This document shows positions 22,033 through 39,486 of a stretch of 64,000 nt of DNA, one piece after another. Position numbers and translations under genes: made by a program. Position 1 is the first letter of the stretch. Every line of letters starts with the position of its first letter. The stretch covers positions 16,176,946-16,240,945 of the forward strand of contig CM032794.1 in the NCBI GenBank assembly GCA_019155185.1. Direction: 5' to 3'. The stretch comes from Beaufortia kweichowensis (Eukaryota; Chordata; Actinopteri; Cypriniformes; Gastromyzontidae). The notes under the pieces were generated by a model. That model did no database searches and was not told the DNA's origin. It was given only the letters and a program-made list of their open reading frames with translations.

Positions 22033-25000
22033 CTGTAAGTAAAACAGAGAAAAAGATACCAAATCAACAAAGGAATTGCAGTAAAAACGTTGCAGAAAAA
22101 AAAACATTCCTGACAAGACCTGTGAAAATGTGACTCAAACAAGCCATGTTTTAAAATGAATGTGAAGTGATGACTGAAATGTGAATTGCCTCACTAACCC
22201 TATGAGTATTATTTTGTAAAATCCCAAATCACCATTTATGATCACAGGAGGTATTAAAACATTATCAGTCATAGTAACACCTGAATATTCTCATCTCATG
22301 TTACTTCCTGAAGCCCTGTGTAAACTCTTAAAATCAGAAAAGACAGTCAAATACCTGATCGTTTAGTTATCTTTTGATCCTTTCTATTTTTTATTCAGTA
22401 CTGTCCGTGCAAGTTTAAAACATATATTATTTAAAAATATTTTAAGTTTATATATTTTGCTTCAATGTGTCAGCAAGTTTTTTTTTGTCTGTTCATGTAA
22501 TTCTAGACTGACTCAATGGCTGTGAGATCAGATCTCTGTGTGCATATGAACAAAGACTCCCTGTTCATACAAAAATCTCACTTTATTAGAGCAAATGGCA
22601 AAAATGTCTAAAAAGCGATTTTAAAATTTCGTACTGACACAAAAAACAAAAGATATAACTAAAAATTGTAAAAACATTTTCTTTGGTAAATAATATAATG
22701 TGTCTAAAGACTTTTGCAAAGTACTTTGTGTAGATATAGATTAGATTAGTACTTCATTACTTCCTGATTAGTTCTACCCTAAATTCTATACACATTTGTG
22801 AAGAGATACTACTTGGCTGTTCTTTACAATTAGTGGCCTCATTGGGTTGCTATGGACACCTTTAGGGAATTTGTGAAGTTGAAGCCAACTGGCTATAATA
22901 CAAGGGAGCTGAGAGTTGTGTGATCCTCTTGAAACACACATGCTATGCTAAACAAAGTGTTATGCTCCCACTGAAAGTTGTTAAACATAATATAAACTAG
23001 AAAACTAGTTGTTTTAATTTCAAGGTGTCCTTCAAATTATTGGCTGAACATTGTTTTATTTTAAAAGAGACTATATGTTATAAGATAAGAAGTGTGGGTA
23101 AGCAGCACACAACAAAGCAGAGGAATTATATGCATTTTCACAAAAAAATGCTAAACTGACAAAGCAGGGGGTTAATACACCAAACAAACCACTTTGTCCA
23201 GTGAATGTGGAAAGAGGTATGTGGCCAGCTATTTCTTCTGGCATGTGTGTGTGCATGTGACTATAAAAGATAATCATTTACCAGCTCACATGATCAGTCA
23301 TGTCAAGTCTTATAAAGCAATAATATTAAGAATGACTCGTGCGCCAGCACTGAATATCTCTAAAAAGTATTTATATATCATCCCTCTAAAGTTCTATAAG
23401 AAATGGACAGGGAAATCCACCCTAATTGTTTCATAAGATATTCAAAACTATGCAAGGTATTGCTGGAAGATATGTACAGAGTAGTCTGTGAACCTCCCAC
23501 AACCCTCAGAATGTTTCAGCATTTGTGTAAGAAAAAACTAGAGGCTCTCTGCACCCCTGGTGTTTAAAGAACCATGACAACATGACCTTTAGTGAATAAT
23601 CAGCCAGTATGCTTCAGCAGCGTTCACACTGACGGCTCTAAAACTATGGGGGCTTGTCTGAGCAGGTAAACTGAGAGTATCAAAATATGATTCTCCAAGA
23701 CTCCACACCCAGTTTCCACACCCTGAATGACAAGAGAAACAGTAACTCTGTAACAGTAACAGTGACTGTTTGAAACGTATAGACTCTGTAGTTTAGTTTG
23801 TAAGGTTTGCTTTAAACCATATTCTAAACTTGTATGCATTGTGCATTATTTAGAGACTGATTAAACAATTTGTTTGTACCCAAAATGGTTTAATATTGAA
23901 GAAGAGATTATAGATATAAGGTGTAACAGAATATGGATTTAAAAGAATTTAAAAGTGTCAGTTACTGCCTATAGGCTTTATAGTTTTCAGGCCCAACTTG
24001 TTTGATAAAGCAGTGCTCTGTTGCTGCTGTTTGCATTTGATACGAAGCTTACACTGAAACTGGGTGTGTACTGAAAAATCAGACAAACTATCCTACAGCA
24101 TTATGCTAATCAAATAAGTATCATACCATCATATTATACATTTACAATTATTATATAGAAAGGTGACACACACACAGTGCTTTCAAAGCCATTTTCATTT
24201 CCCTTCATAGACTTGGTATTTTTGTCAGAAGGTGCGACTTAAATCCTTAACATATAATTGATAATAAAAATGTGTCAAACTGATGCATTTGGACTATGAC
24301 TTGGCAGTTAATCACTAATTAATATTTCCCTTCTGTGTCAACACAACATTCTCACGCAATTACGTGTTTAGTCATTACTATTTGTTATATCACAGTTATT
24401 TGACATATATTTGTAGGGCATTTTATTGCTTGATCATTCTGAATTTTTACAGTTAACTCTGCAAATTACGAAGCTTTAGGATTCATATTTGATAATAGAT
24501 AAAAGATAAAGGTTACTAGTAAATAAAGGTGAATAATAACATGGCCCTGTATTTTAGGATTACAATGAATACAATGAGGTCATTAATAATTAGGTTTAAT
24601 ATAAATGTTTCCTATACCTTACTACATATAGGACTATACTATAAATAATACATAGAATAAATAGTATTACTGACGCCTTGAAACGCAGTTTTTAAAAACC
24701 AAAAGCACACACACACTTGTTTCACCTTGCTTTGTTTGTCAGCCATGACAGCAGATAAGGTAAGCTTAGATATTTACCAGGTGAGAGTTAAAGCATAACA
24801 TCAAAGCAGAAATGACACTACTCGAAAAAACAGCAAATAGCTAGCAATCCTTATGTTTAGTCTTACATACTCATTTGACAGTAACATTTCTTTAATAACG
24901 TTTTAACATTTGATTGAGGACATAAACATTTTGAACCTAATTTTCAACATTTTGAACACAACAACAGCGGGAAAATTGTGCGAAACAATGCGAAAATTAG

Positions 25001-25037
25001 GTTGCACTAAATGTTTCAAACAAAAGCCTTTACTTAC
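22033..25037. other. first intron of tnk1, no gene seen
   Basis: Three kilobases between the first coding exon and the proposed 5' UTR exon of tnk1. AT-rich; no coding frame of note on either strand, no recognisable RNA gene. A short CA-rich run occurs near 24168-24178. Confidence 0.5.
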
Positions 25038-25300
25038 AAATAAACGATCGACGTCCAGTCACTTGTCCAACCTGTACACTTAAGTGTCTCCAACCGGGAT
25101 TGAGATTTTCATTATAAGTCGCTCATTTTTATTGAGTTCAGGTTTATTCTAAGTTCTTTAAGTTACAGCACCAGCTTTAATTAATCGCACTATCGTTAGC
25201 CTGTATGTTTTCTGATTTATAGAGCGAGTCTGACGTCTCTGTGTTTTTCCCTCTTTCTGAGCGTTTCCTCACTCCGCCCATAGCTGCAACACTTCCTCCT
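25038..25300 (-). other. tnk1: probable non-coding first exon and promoter of tnk1
   Basis: On the minus strand a donor GTAAGT follows position 25038. The CpGs that reappear between 25048 and 25280 (for example CGATCGACG and GAGCGAGTCTGACGTC) are the densest for several kilobases. The first coding exon of tnk1 has an acceptor at 22033 just before its ATG, so a 5' UTR exon is needed upstream. The exact transcription start is not visible. Confidence 0.45.
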
Positions 25301-26790
25301 TTCCACCTGCTCAATTTATGACCTGTGTTGGGTAATAGTAATAACAGACTCACGCTTGATTGATCTAACTTTGTTTTCAATTACATTTTGTTTATTTGTT
25401 TTGAATTAAATTTTGTTTATTATTTTTCTCATTTCCTATTTTTTTTACCATGCTACATCCCCCATGATAGTTTAAATCACTGATACTCTAGTCTAGATTT
25501 GTCAGTATTTGCAATTACTTAATTTCAAATTTGTTTTATACAACGGTATATTTAATTGCATTAAATAATTTCATTTTAAATGTTGTCCTATTCATGTTCA
25601 GTACGTTTTTAATGAAGGTAATTCTTGTTAAAAATGATTAGCCATGTGTTACGCTTCACATAAAACAATTATCTGAAATGTTGAAATCAAGGTTATTAAT
25701 GAGCATTTAAAATAAATGGGTGTAAAAGGAAACTCATTTATTAGTCCACGTAGTACACAGGAAGTCTCGTGCTTGGATTACAATTCTTGGTCATTCCAAA
25801 CAGAGACTGAGCAGAATGAAAACAGAGACTATTTTCTCTCAGGGCCCCTTTCAGCCTTTCCACGCTGATCCCGTTTTTCCAGTTTGACTGGATAATTATG
25901 GCGTTTCTTCTTGTCACAAAAACACATACTCATATGCAAATGGTCTTGTGGATGTGATATCATGTATTACATTATAGTCCCTTTTCTAAAGATAAAATTG
26001 ATCTCACAAAACAACATTCACATTTTCATATCTGTTAGATCATTTTTTATCTATATTTACTATTAATATTATTTGATTTCATACCTATACAGTTGTGGAA
26101 AGATATACACATTCTTATATTTCTCATAATCCCTAGATATAAATAATATATATATGTATAGCACACATAGCTTTACATTTGTGGATCAAACAAATAATTA
26201 ATTGGTCACTAATAATTTCATTTGTCTATAAACAATAAAACAAGTAGAAATGTATACAGTTCAGTACAGATTTAAAAGCTCTGTTCTTGGAAAACTCCTG
26301 TACTGTAATTTTTTTTTATTGAGTAAACAGTGTGCTGTAAATTAAAGACATCCTCATAGCCGGGTCCTGACTGGTGTCATTTCTTAAATGTGTTCCCATC
26401 ACATTATGTATGACTCAACTCCTTTGAAGACGTAACTCTACAAGTATGAGGTCTGTACCATTTAGTCTGTGTTTGTTGTTTTTCTTAATTACGCCTTTAC
26501 CTTTGTTACTACTTTCTATGGGTATGCAAAGCTAGGTTGCAACAATGCAAAACTGTGAAAGGCTCTATAGAAATTAGTTTATATTAAATGTCTAGTAGTA
26601 TCACATGAAAGATGTAAGTAATTATCCTGTCAGTATCATCACATGAAAGAGACTGACAGCATAATTGTTAAAGAACTATTGAAACAGATTAGTACAGATT
26701 GGAGGGAGAATATTTAAGATAAAATGACGAAAGTCAAATTATTAAACATTTTATTTAAATCCCATGAAAAAAAAATGCTGCGTACATGAT
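25301..26790. other. intergenic spacer between tnk1 and senp3
   Basis: Divergent spacer between two genes transcribed away from each other. AT-rich, nothing coding. The direct repeat TATCACATGAAAGA occurs near 26600 and TCATCACATGAAAGA near 26640, too short to classify. Confidence 0.45.
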
Positions 26791-26972
26791 GTCATCAGCT
26801 CCGCGCGCCGTTGGTGTTTATGCTGCTGTCGTAAAAAGAACGCGACTGTATCCATTGATTGAGCTGGAGATCCTCGTAATGAACAGTTTAATATATTGGC
26901 CCTGAATTCGTAGAAAATTAAATCAAAAACTTGTTTATTAAGCTAACAGTGGTTTAAAATTGCACGTAAAAG
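26790..26972 (+). promoter_or_regulatory. senp3: senp3 promoter region and 5' UTR exon
   Basis: A CpG cluster (GCTCCGCGCGCCG at about 26799-26811, then GTCGTAAAAAGAACGCG) is followed by a donor GTGAGT after position 26972. The next acceptor is at 27608, 38 bases before the senp3 ATG. This fits a non-coding first exon. The exact start site was not determined. Confidence 0.5.
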
Positions 26973-27646
26973 GTGAGTGTCGGCGTGGTTCAGAGATTGT
27001 AAAGAACGCACGGGTGTAACGTAGCTGTTAGCTAGCCAGCTAATTAGCCAATTTGCACATGTCAGATTCTTAAAACTACCAAAGCAAATTTTTTATTACA
27101 CTGCATATAATGTTAATCCTTATTGCAAACTACACTTTACAACTATGCTTCCCCATGTCATGAAATGGCTTGAAGAAACGAACAATCGGCTCGAGATATG
27201 AGATTATCTGCTGTTTTAATCTTCAGTAGCTACATTTGTCAATGTAACATGCATATATGTGCAACTGTAATGAATTAGTTATGGTTTACGCCTGCACAGC
27301 TTATTATATTTGTTGTGAATGCATGCTGTCTAATAACACTGTCTTATACGTACATTATTTACTGTAAGTTGTTCTGCTTTTTCTGTCGAACTCTGTGTTT
27401 AAGGCTTTTTTATTGGAGTAAATGATTATATTTAGTATTTTGCGATGTGTATTGATGTTTACATAACAATCTACACATTTAACATGTTAAGCACTTTGTC
27501 AAAGAATATAAGGTTAATGACTGGTCTTTGATTATATACCTACATAGCATAATTATGGAAATGATCTTGACACGAGATTTATACCTATTCACACTTCTGC
27601 TTTTGCAGGCGGCGAGCTGGCGCAGGTAGCGGGTTGCCAGTGGACT

Positions 27647-30600
27647 ATGAGAGACAGTGGCGGAAGCCTGGCCCAAAACCGCTGGCAGGGGGAACTCTCC
27701 CTGACTGTGAGCCAGGAAGCCGGTGGTGTTGGAGGGATGGGAGGGGGTCTTATGGATCCAAACTCCCCTCCCAATGCCACCAGCCCCATACACCTCAAAT
27801 TAGGTCACAAGGAGAGGGTCTGGACCGGTGAGTACATAGAACCGGTTGAGGTTGATGAAGAGGTCGGATTTGATGAGAATGAAGAAGATGTGGAAGAGGA
27901 TGAAGAACAAGACGATGAAGAGATCGATTCTGAATGTGCTCCATTAGAGAGAGAAGGAGGAAGTTGAAGACTGGCAAAGGCCATTTGAATCACAACCGCA
28001 AGTCATGCTTGTTAATAGTTTTCAACAACAGGCATCGGCACATGATGGGGAAACAAAATTCCAAGCCAGAGACTTTCCAGAGAATACGGTACAGATGCGG
28101 CTTCATGGGCTAAGAGAGCAAAGACTGAAGCGTTGGCGAAGGCTACGGTCGAGTGCCGGGTTACGAAACCGTCTTGTGCAGAACTGGAAAACATGGAGAC
28201 AGCGAGCACAGTGGGTTGGCAGTTTAGGGTATCGGAGAGCAAGGAGGTGGCGCCAGTATAGCCTTTATACCAGCAAGAAACAAGAGCAGGGGTGTAATAA
28301 CACAGGCTCATTGCAGTTAGGCTTGGAGACAACAAGTGCAAGACAAACAGGTAAGACATTTTTTACTTTTTTATTTGCTTTGTTTACTATAAACAAATTA
28401 AAGTTAAGACTGCATTGTTTAAATGTTTATTTTCTTCCAACAGAAAACCAATTCTGTGGTTTCAATGGCTATCATGGGAATTCTCAGTCAAATTCAGCAG
28501 TCAGTGGAGGGTGGGAATATCATTCAATGCCTGAGAAGCCTGCCACTCAGAGGATGGAGTTGGCACTTACAGAAGAGCACAGAACTTGTGTCCAAGGTAC
28601 ATCTGAAGACATGCATCAAGACATACAACTAACTCCTGTTTTGTAACCCAATTATTGCCTTTTGATTTCATGCAATATTTTGTCCTTGTCCAAGCTGGTC
28701 CGAAGTGGGCAATTCCTATGTAGTACTTAAGTTATATATGTAAAACTGTCTAAGCTGTGTTGTTGTAAGAAGTTATTTGTTCTGACCTGATTTCCAAAGT
28801 GATCCAGACAGCAGGTTTAAATACTTTTACAATTATTTCTCAGCTTAGTGGTAAATGAGTGTAACATCCTATACCCTATAGTGGTCCTCATGATTTTTTA
28901 TTTCATAGGTCTTCTTGATGAATTTCTTCAAAAGTATGGAAGTCTAATTCCTGTACATTCAGATGATATTGTTGAGGAACTGCAGGGCATTTTCAATGAA
29001 GACTTTTCCCAGCCTCACAGGTCTTGCACATGCACAACTTTAATTACACTTTTTTTTTTACACCCTTGTCATAGCATATATAACAGCACTGTGGGCAAAA
29101 GTTCTGAAATTGTACTGCACAAATCTGTCTACAGAGGGAAAGCAAATATTAAATATTTGATATTAAATATTTCATACTTAAAAAACAGTTTTTTAATCAT
29201 GTGCTTATAGGAAAATAGTGGTGCAACATTTAATTCAGTCCTATCAGAGGTCACCAGGGACAGCCATGGTAAAAGGATTCCGGGTGAATTACAAGCGACA
29301 TGTTCTCACAATGGATGATCTTACCACCCTTTATGGACAGAACTGGCTCAATGACCAGGTTAATTTTAAATTTACACACTTAGTGCACCACAGTTTCTGA
29401 CCCTTTTTTCCAATCCTGTTAATCTCAGTCCTGTCTAATGCACACATTCATCTTTTGTTTAATTCTCAAGGTCATGAACATGTATGGAGACCTTGTGATG
29501 GATTCAGTCCCTGAAAAGGTGATTGTTGCTGTTTTTCCAACAATTCTGCCATTGATTTTATGTATAATTGTATTAGGGCTGCCCCCGACTAAAGATTTTC
29601 CTAGTCGACTAACACTCCTGCATTTTAGCAATTAGTCGAATAATCGTTCATTTATGATATTAATATAATAACTTGCGTATATACAAGGAAAGGTATAGTC
29701 CAAGTTGAAGTTTAACACTTCCATATAACAGAAAATGCTAAAGCATGATATTAGCGCGTTCAAAATGAAAATTAAGCACTTAAAACAGAATAGTAAAGCG
29801 TTTAAAGTATACAGTGCTTACAGACACATAAATCAGTGGCCAGAAGATAATAGGTTAATTATAACATAAAAACAGCAATCAGACGCCTGTGCATTTTAAT
29901 AATTTATTATCAAAAATACAAACTGTAACAGTTACATGTCAAAAAAAAAAACACAGTTTTGAATAAAATAAACTAAAATTCGTTCTTTAAAATAAATCAA
30001 ATAAACTTATTAGTAACTTAGGCCTAGTACAAAACAAGGCAAAAAAACAAATACTGTAGCAAAAACGCTGTTTGGTATAAAAATACAGTGGAAAATTTAT
30101 ATAATTTTTATATCGTTCAAAAGGAAAATTAACAAAAACTAACAATTTAATAAATGCACATGGCACATTGCACAATGCCAAAACTTAGAATAAAAAAGAA
30201 GAAGGCAAACAAATTAACAGCCTAAGTATTTGATTAAACTGTTTAGAACAACTATATTTAAGACAAAATGTGGAACAAATAATTTAAAGAACACTAATAC
30301 AAATCAAAAATATCACAGCAAAGCCGCCGGATGAGTCTTGACCTGAAACAACAAATTGCAAACATCAGACTAATTTTTCTAACAGAATAAAAAACAACTT
30401 CTGCATTATATAAAAACGAATAAATAAAAATAATATGTATTTATTTATTTGTATAGTCTACCCGTTATAAAATACCCGTTTTTTTGTTTTTTTAAATATA
30501 GCCTAACAGCAAACTACAAAAAGGAAATTAAGCATTCTTACCTAAGCTTTCAATTCGATTTAATTTTTTTCATATTATGTGCGAGGAACACCAGCTTGTC

Positions 30601-33600
30601 CACATTGTTGGGAAGAAGGGAGCTTCTCGACTTGTTCACAATGAAGCCGGCCTTAGAAAAGATGCGCTCTGATGGAGTGGATGTGGAAGGGATACAGTGG
30701 AGGCGTTTAGCTGCTTTAGCGAGCTTTGGATATCGATGTTCATTTTTTTGCCACCATGCCAATGGTCCCGAATCAACCTTTGTTTTATCTGCCATGTACA
30801 TTTTTAGTTCATCCTTCTCTTCTGCATGCTCCTCCTCATCAATGGCCATCAGCATGGATATCTCGGCCTGCTTTTCCTTTTTCGGTTCGGGCTCACCCTC
30901 CTCTGTAGGACTAATGCTGTCATGATCACTTTCTGGCGCAGCTTCTGTAGATAAACTTTCTGCCAGATCCGACACTGTGGAGTACGCATTTTCTCGTTCG
31001 GATTGTTCAAAGAATGACAAGCTCTTAAAACGTGGGTCTAAGACAGCAGCTTGTATATAAAGGCTGGTCGCGATATTTTCCGTCAGTTGCCATCTCGTGT
31101 CAATTTCTTTTGCTAGTTCTGTCTTTAGTGCTTTTGTGGTGGGACTGTCTTCGTTGCGCAGCACCAAATGGCGTCTCTTCATGTTTATTAACATGGGCAG
31201 TGTGGCAGATAGGGATGCATTTAAATCCTGAGAAAGCAGCTCAGTGAGCGTGATCATGGGCTTTAGCACTGCGACAGTGTCCTCCGCTGTCAGCCAATGT
31301 GCTGTTGTGAGATCTAGACCTCGTTCAGACCGTTTGGTAATTTCAGGGTCTGACAGCACAGCTGTAACCGGCCATCTCTGTTCCAAGAGTCTCTCCAGCA
31401 TGAAGTACGTGGAGTTCCATCTTGTGGAGACATCTTGGATTAGTTTGTGTTCTGCAACATTCTGCTGCTTCTGTTTATGAGTTAGAGCTGTTGTAGCCTT
31501 GGTACTTTTCTTGAAATGCCCCACAAGGCGTCTAGCAGCAGCGATGCATCGACATATGGGGTCAGTTTTAAGTGCCGCGTTTATGCATAACTGTAACGTG
31601 TGCCCTGCACAACGGACGCCCTTCGCATTACCCCAGGATGGATCATTAGAAATTAGTTCTGTGCACAACACCATATTAGCGGCATTGTCATGTACGACTG
31701 CTACCCTCTTTTCTCCAGGTATTTTAAATTCTTCCATCACTTCACTGAGTCGCTCTTTTATGTTGGTAGCTGTGTGGCTCTCCTCCAGCACTTTTGTTTC
31801 CAACACAAAAGAATGTAGTTGCCAATCTTCAGACATGAAGTGTGCAGTAACGGTCATGTAACCCTCACTCTGGATAGAGGTCCATGTGTCTGTTGTAAAG
31901 CTGACTGCTGTACAACTTTGTATTTTCTTGACAAGAATTTCTTTAGTCGTGTTGAACTTGCTTGTTAAGCCATGCATTATTGTGTCGCGTTTGGGAATGG
32001 TGTAGCCTGGTTCGAGGAATTCAAACATTTCTTTGAACCCGTCACCACGGACAACGTTGATTGGTCTCATATCAAGTGCAATGAAATCGACGATTTTCTC
32101 TGTGATTTCTCGCTTTCTTTTCTCACTTAGAGGGGGTCTCAAAACTAAACTCTGCTGCATCATTGTTGACTGCGAAGTCGAAGCGCACGACGCCACATCA
32201 TATTGTGGATGAGCCTAGAGACAAATGCATGTCAAAAACCATGAATATGATTTAACTTAACAGCGCAAATGTGTTTATATCCGTATTGTTAAAACGAGGG
32301 GCCATGTGAGGTGGTTAACGTTACTACTTATATGTTTTAAATGATAAGACATATTCGATGTTGACGAGTGATAGGCAAATGTTTGCCTGCAGAGTTTGCA
32401 AACAGCCTTTTTAGGGTCGTCCTTCGACTTTTCAAAATGATCCCACACTTTGGACTTTTTCCTGACATAATTATTAGCATCAGCCAGCCACCTCTCCCTC
32501 AAGTGCGCTTTGGTATACCGCGAGGCACGAGATCGCGTTGATCTCTCGTTGCTTTGACGTCATACACTGACTGCGCAGCCCCTGATTGCGTAATTTCACG
32601 TGTTTTTTTTTTTTTTTTTTGCGACTAACCGACTAATGAAAATGTATTCGACCAAGCCTTCTTCATATCGACTAACGTTTAGTCGACTATTTGGGGGCAG
32701 CCCTAAATTGTATACTAGTTAAACTTCAGTAACAAAGTTTGTGGTCTAAATATGCGTCCCTCACATGCAGTAATCTATATATTAGTTCTAGACACTTAAT
32801 ATTTGGTGGTTGTTTTATTGTTGGTTGCAGGTGAAAATGAATTTGCATTCAACTGTATCTAATGGTGTCTGTGTCTTGTTCATTTTTAGGTGCACTTCTT
32901 CAACAGTTTTTTCTATGACAAGTTAAGGACCAAAGGTTATGATGGAGTGAAACGGTGGACCAAGAATGTAAGCAAACTTGGATTATGGTGTAAAGTTGTA
33001 TTTTATTATTATACATAATGCTATATATAATCACATATTATGCAATTGTCACTTTGTTTTTCTTGGTGTAAAATGAAATAAATCATTGTTGTAAAATCAT
33101 TAAGTTTAAACATGTGTTTAGGTGGACATCTTCCAGAAGGATCTGTTGTTGATTCCCATCCATTTAGAAGTGCACTGGTCACTAGTTTCAGTGGATATTA
33201 AACAGCGTTCCATCACTTACTTTGATTCCCAGAGAACCCTTAATCGTCGCTGCCCCAAAGTAAGTAAATATTATGCAAAATACTACTGACTTGCAATGAC
33301 AATGATCTTTTTCCACATGCAGTGACATTTGTGTGTAACATCTAAACCTCTAAATTGTGTTCTTTATTTAGTGTTAACTTGTTTCTCTATTTTTTTCTCC
33401 ATAGCATATTTTTAAGTACCTACAGGCTGAGGCTATTATAAAAGAGCAGAGGGACTTTCTCACAGGATGGAAAGGCTTTTTTAAAATGGTGAGTCTGGAA
33501 ATGTGAGAGACAAATTGGTACCTGGTAATACTGTGAAATTTTGTTTATTTGTCTAAAGCAGTTCAAATGTTTAAACAACAATTATCAAAGCCTTTTTGTG

Positions 33601-33902
33601 TGTAACAGAATGTAGGCAGACAGAATAATGACAGCGACTGTGGAGCATTTGTCCTGCAGGTATGTATATTAAAACACAACATTGTACTTGGCACAGCCAC
33701 AGAGCAATTACAATATAAAATGTAAGAATCATTTCTAAGTCATTCTTTAAATGTTAAATTTTTTATCTCTTTTTCCCTACCTTGTCTTTAGTATTGCAAG
33801 TGTCTCGCATTGGGTCAGCCATTCAGCTTCAGTCAACAAGATATGCCCAAGCTGAGGAGACTTATGTACAAAGAACTGTGTCATTGCAAGCTCTCATTGT
33901 GA
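27647..33902 (+). CDS. senp3: sentrin/SUMO-specific protease 3, frame broken in exon 1
   Basis: SENP3 is a nucleolar cysteine protease that removes SUMO2/3. Exons: 27647-28350, 28444-28596, 28909-29020, 29211-29358, 29471-29518, 32890-32967, 33122-33259, 33405-33488, 33609-33659 and 33792-33902. The catalytic domain is intact: GQNWLNDQ, His in LEVHWS, Asp in TYFDSQRT, and the nucleophile Cys in NDSDCGAF, ending LCHCKLSL. The N-terminal region is acidic (Asp/Glu run to 27940), then strongly basic, with repeated Arg and Trp, as in nucleolar SENP3/SENP5. The frame from the ATG hits a stop at 27965, while the conserved downstream frame is open only from 27948, so the two frames differ by one base within a GA-rich run. 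This may be a sequencing or assembly error, a real variant, or an unrecognised short intron. Exon 3 uses an unusual donor, GTCTTG. A hAT element sits between the exons at 29518 and 32890. Poly(A) signal AATAAA at 34375. Confidence 0.9.
29574..32705 (-). mobile_element. complete hAT DNA transposon in a senp3 intron
   Basis: The element is 3132 bp and is bounded by inverted repeats: TAGGGCTGCCCCCGACTAAA on the left, and TAGGGCTGCCCCCAAATAGT as the complement of the right end. AATTGTAT flanks both sides directly (29566-29573 and 32706-32713), a perfect 8-bp target-site duplication as expected for hAT. Sub-terminal TAGTCGACTAA-type motifs recur at both ends. Its transposase is on the minus strand, antisense to senp3. 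The perfect duplication points to a fairly recent insertion. Confidence 0.93.
30550..32520 (-). CDS. hAT family transposase with BED zinc finger
   Basis: The main frame (complement of 32214-30550, stop at 30550) is uninterrupted for about 554 codons. It contains the hAT core words FTTDTWTS, HDNAANM, RCAGHTLQL and DVSTRWNST. It ends with the C-terminal dimerisation region (WWQKNEHRYPKLAKAAKRL, then IPSTSTPSERIFSKAG). Upstream, the complement of about 32520-32300 encodes a BED finger (VWDHFEK, CKLC, and HLKH in place of the usual H-x-H pair). An acceptor TCTCTAG precedes 32214, so the BED part is joined by a short intron; the matching donor (around 32315) is not certain. The true start codon was not identified. 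It resembles ZBED-type transposases and could be functional. Confidence 0.85.
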
Positions 33903-34385
33903 TATTTGTGTAAAGAGTGCACAGCCAGGAAAAAGAAAGAAACACTCAAAAGATATATTTGTCAAACAACCTGAGAGACTTTACACTGAGGATATTTCAT
34001 CCTCACTCACTTGTTTTTTTGTTGTTGTTGTTTTTAAGCTTTTTCTTTTAATGGAGCCCAACATCTTGACTCGGACAGCAATTTAATCAAGAGACAACTT
34101 GTCTTGTGACATACTGTGTAAACTGGCTAAATTGTCCTAGGCCCTGTGATGGCCCTCTATAGTATAAATAACTCATTGGGTTGAGGAGAACAGACCCATC
34201 CACAAATTTTTTCCTGTCCTGTAAAATCTAGTGACCACCTTGAAATGGAACATTTTGTCTTGGAGTTTGTTTTTTCTGTGCATAAATATGTTACAAAACT
34301 CCTAATCAAATGTTTTGGCATGAGAGCAACTGCTCTGATGTAACAGAAGAATCATGTCTGTAGGTTTGTTTTTAAATAAATCATA
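33903..34385 (+). other. senp3: senp3 3' UTR
   Basis: Follows the TGA of senp3 and ends near AATAAA at 34375-34380. AT-rich, without a coding frame. A GTTGTTGTTGTTTTT run lies at about 34020-34036. Confidence 0.55.
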
Positions 34386-34879
34386 AAAAAATTATTTGTT
34401 GTTCATCTGAACACGATTACTCTTGGCAAACTGCATGTTTTACCCATGAATGCTAGGTACTTGCGACATGGACTGTACAGGAAAGAAACTCTTGCGCAAT
34501 AAGGGGACAGTCACCAATTACTGTATTTTAAGTGAGCAAGTAATACATATGAGAAAATCGGTAGAAAAGACAAACGTTTAAAATACTCACAACTGTACAA
34601 CAAATATGAAAGCTTAGTAACACAGTAAAATACTACCTTTTCGCGTGATCTTGGATTTTTGTCGAGACGTCTTTAAATGCGCTTATAACAAGATCGTTTG
34701 TTTAGCATTGCATTTGCATTTCATATTTACTATTGTTTAAGTTTATTTACAACTATGTTACACTTTTGCATTTACATTCATGTATTTTCTATACATTTAC
34801 TTTTATATATGTATGTTTTGCACTTTAAATGAGAGAGACAAAATTTCCAGCTGTGCAATGACAATGAAAGTATTCTATT

Positions 34880-35026
34880 CTTTTCTGGGCGGTACCAATT
34901 TCAGGAAATTCTGCTGGGCGGGTCTATACTCTGATTGACTGGAAAGATGTCCAATCAATAGCCATTTGGATGTCGTCACGATTTAAGTATTTGCGTGTTT
35001 CCGCCACTCCGCAGTTCTTTGTGATA
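34880..35026 (+). promoter_or_regulatory. eif4a1: eif4a1 promoter region
   Basis: The 150 bases before the ATG contain GATTGACTGG (inverted CCAAT-like) and TCCAATCAAT, a GGGCGGG-like GC box near 34915-34922, and a pyrimidine-rich CCGCCACTCCGCAGTTCTTT just before the start. This is typical for a housekeeping translation factor. No exact start site can be read. Confidence 0.5.

Positions 35027-39486
<4,460 letters not shown>

Noticed and set aside
30449..31861. Plus-strand open frames of 60-158 codons
   Set aside because: They run antisense to the hAT transposase and show no family features.
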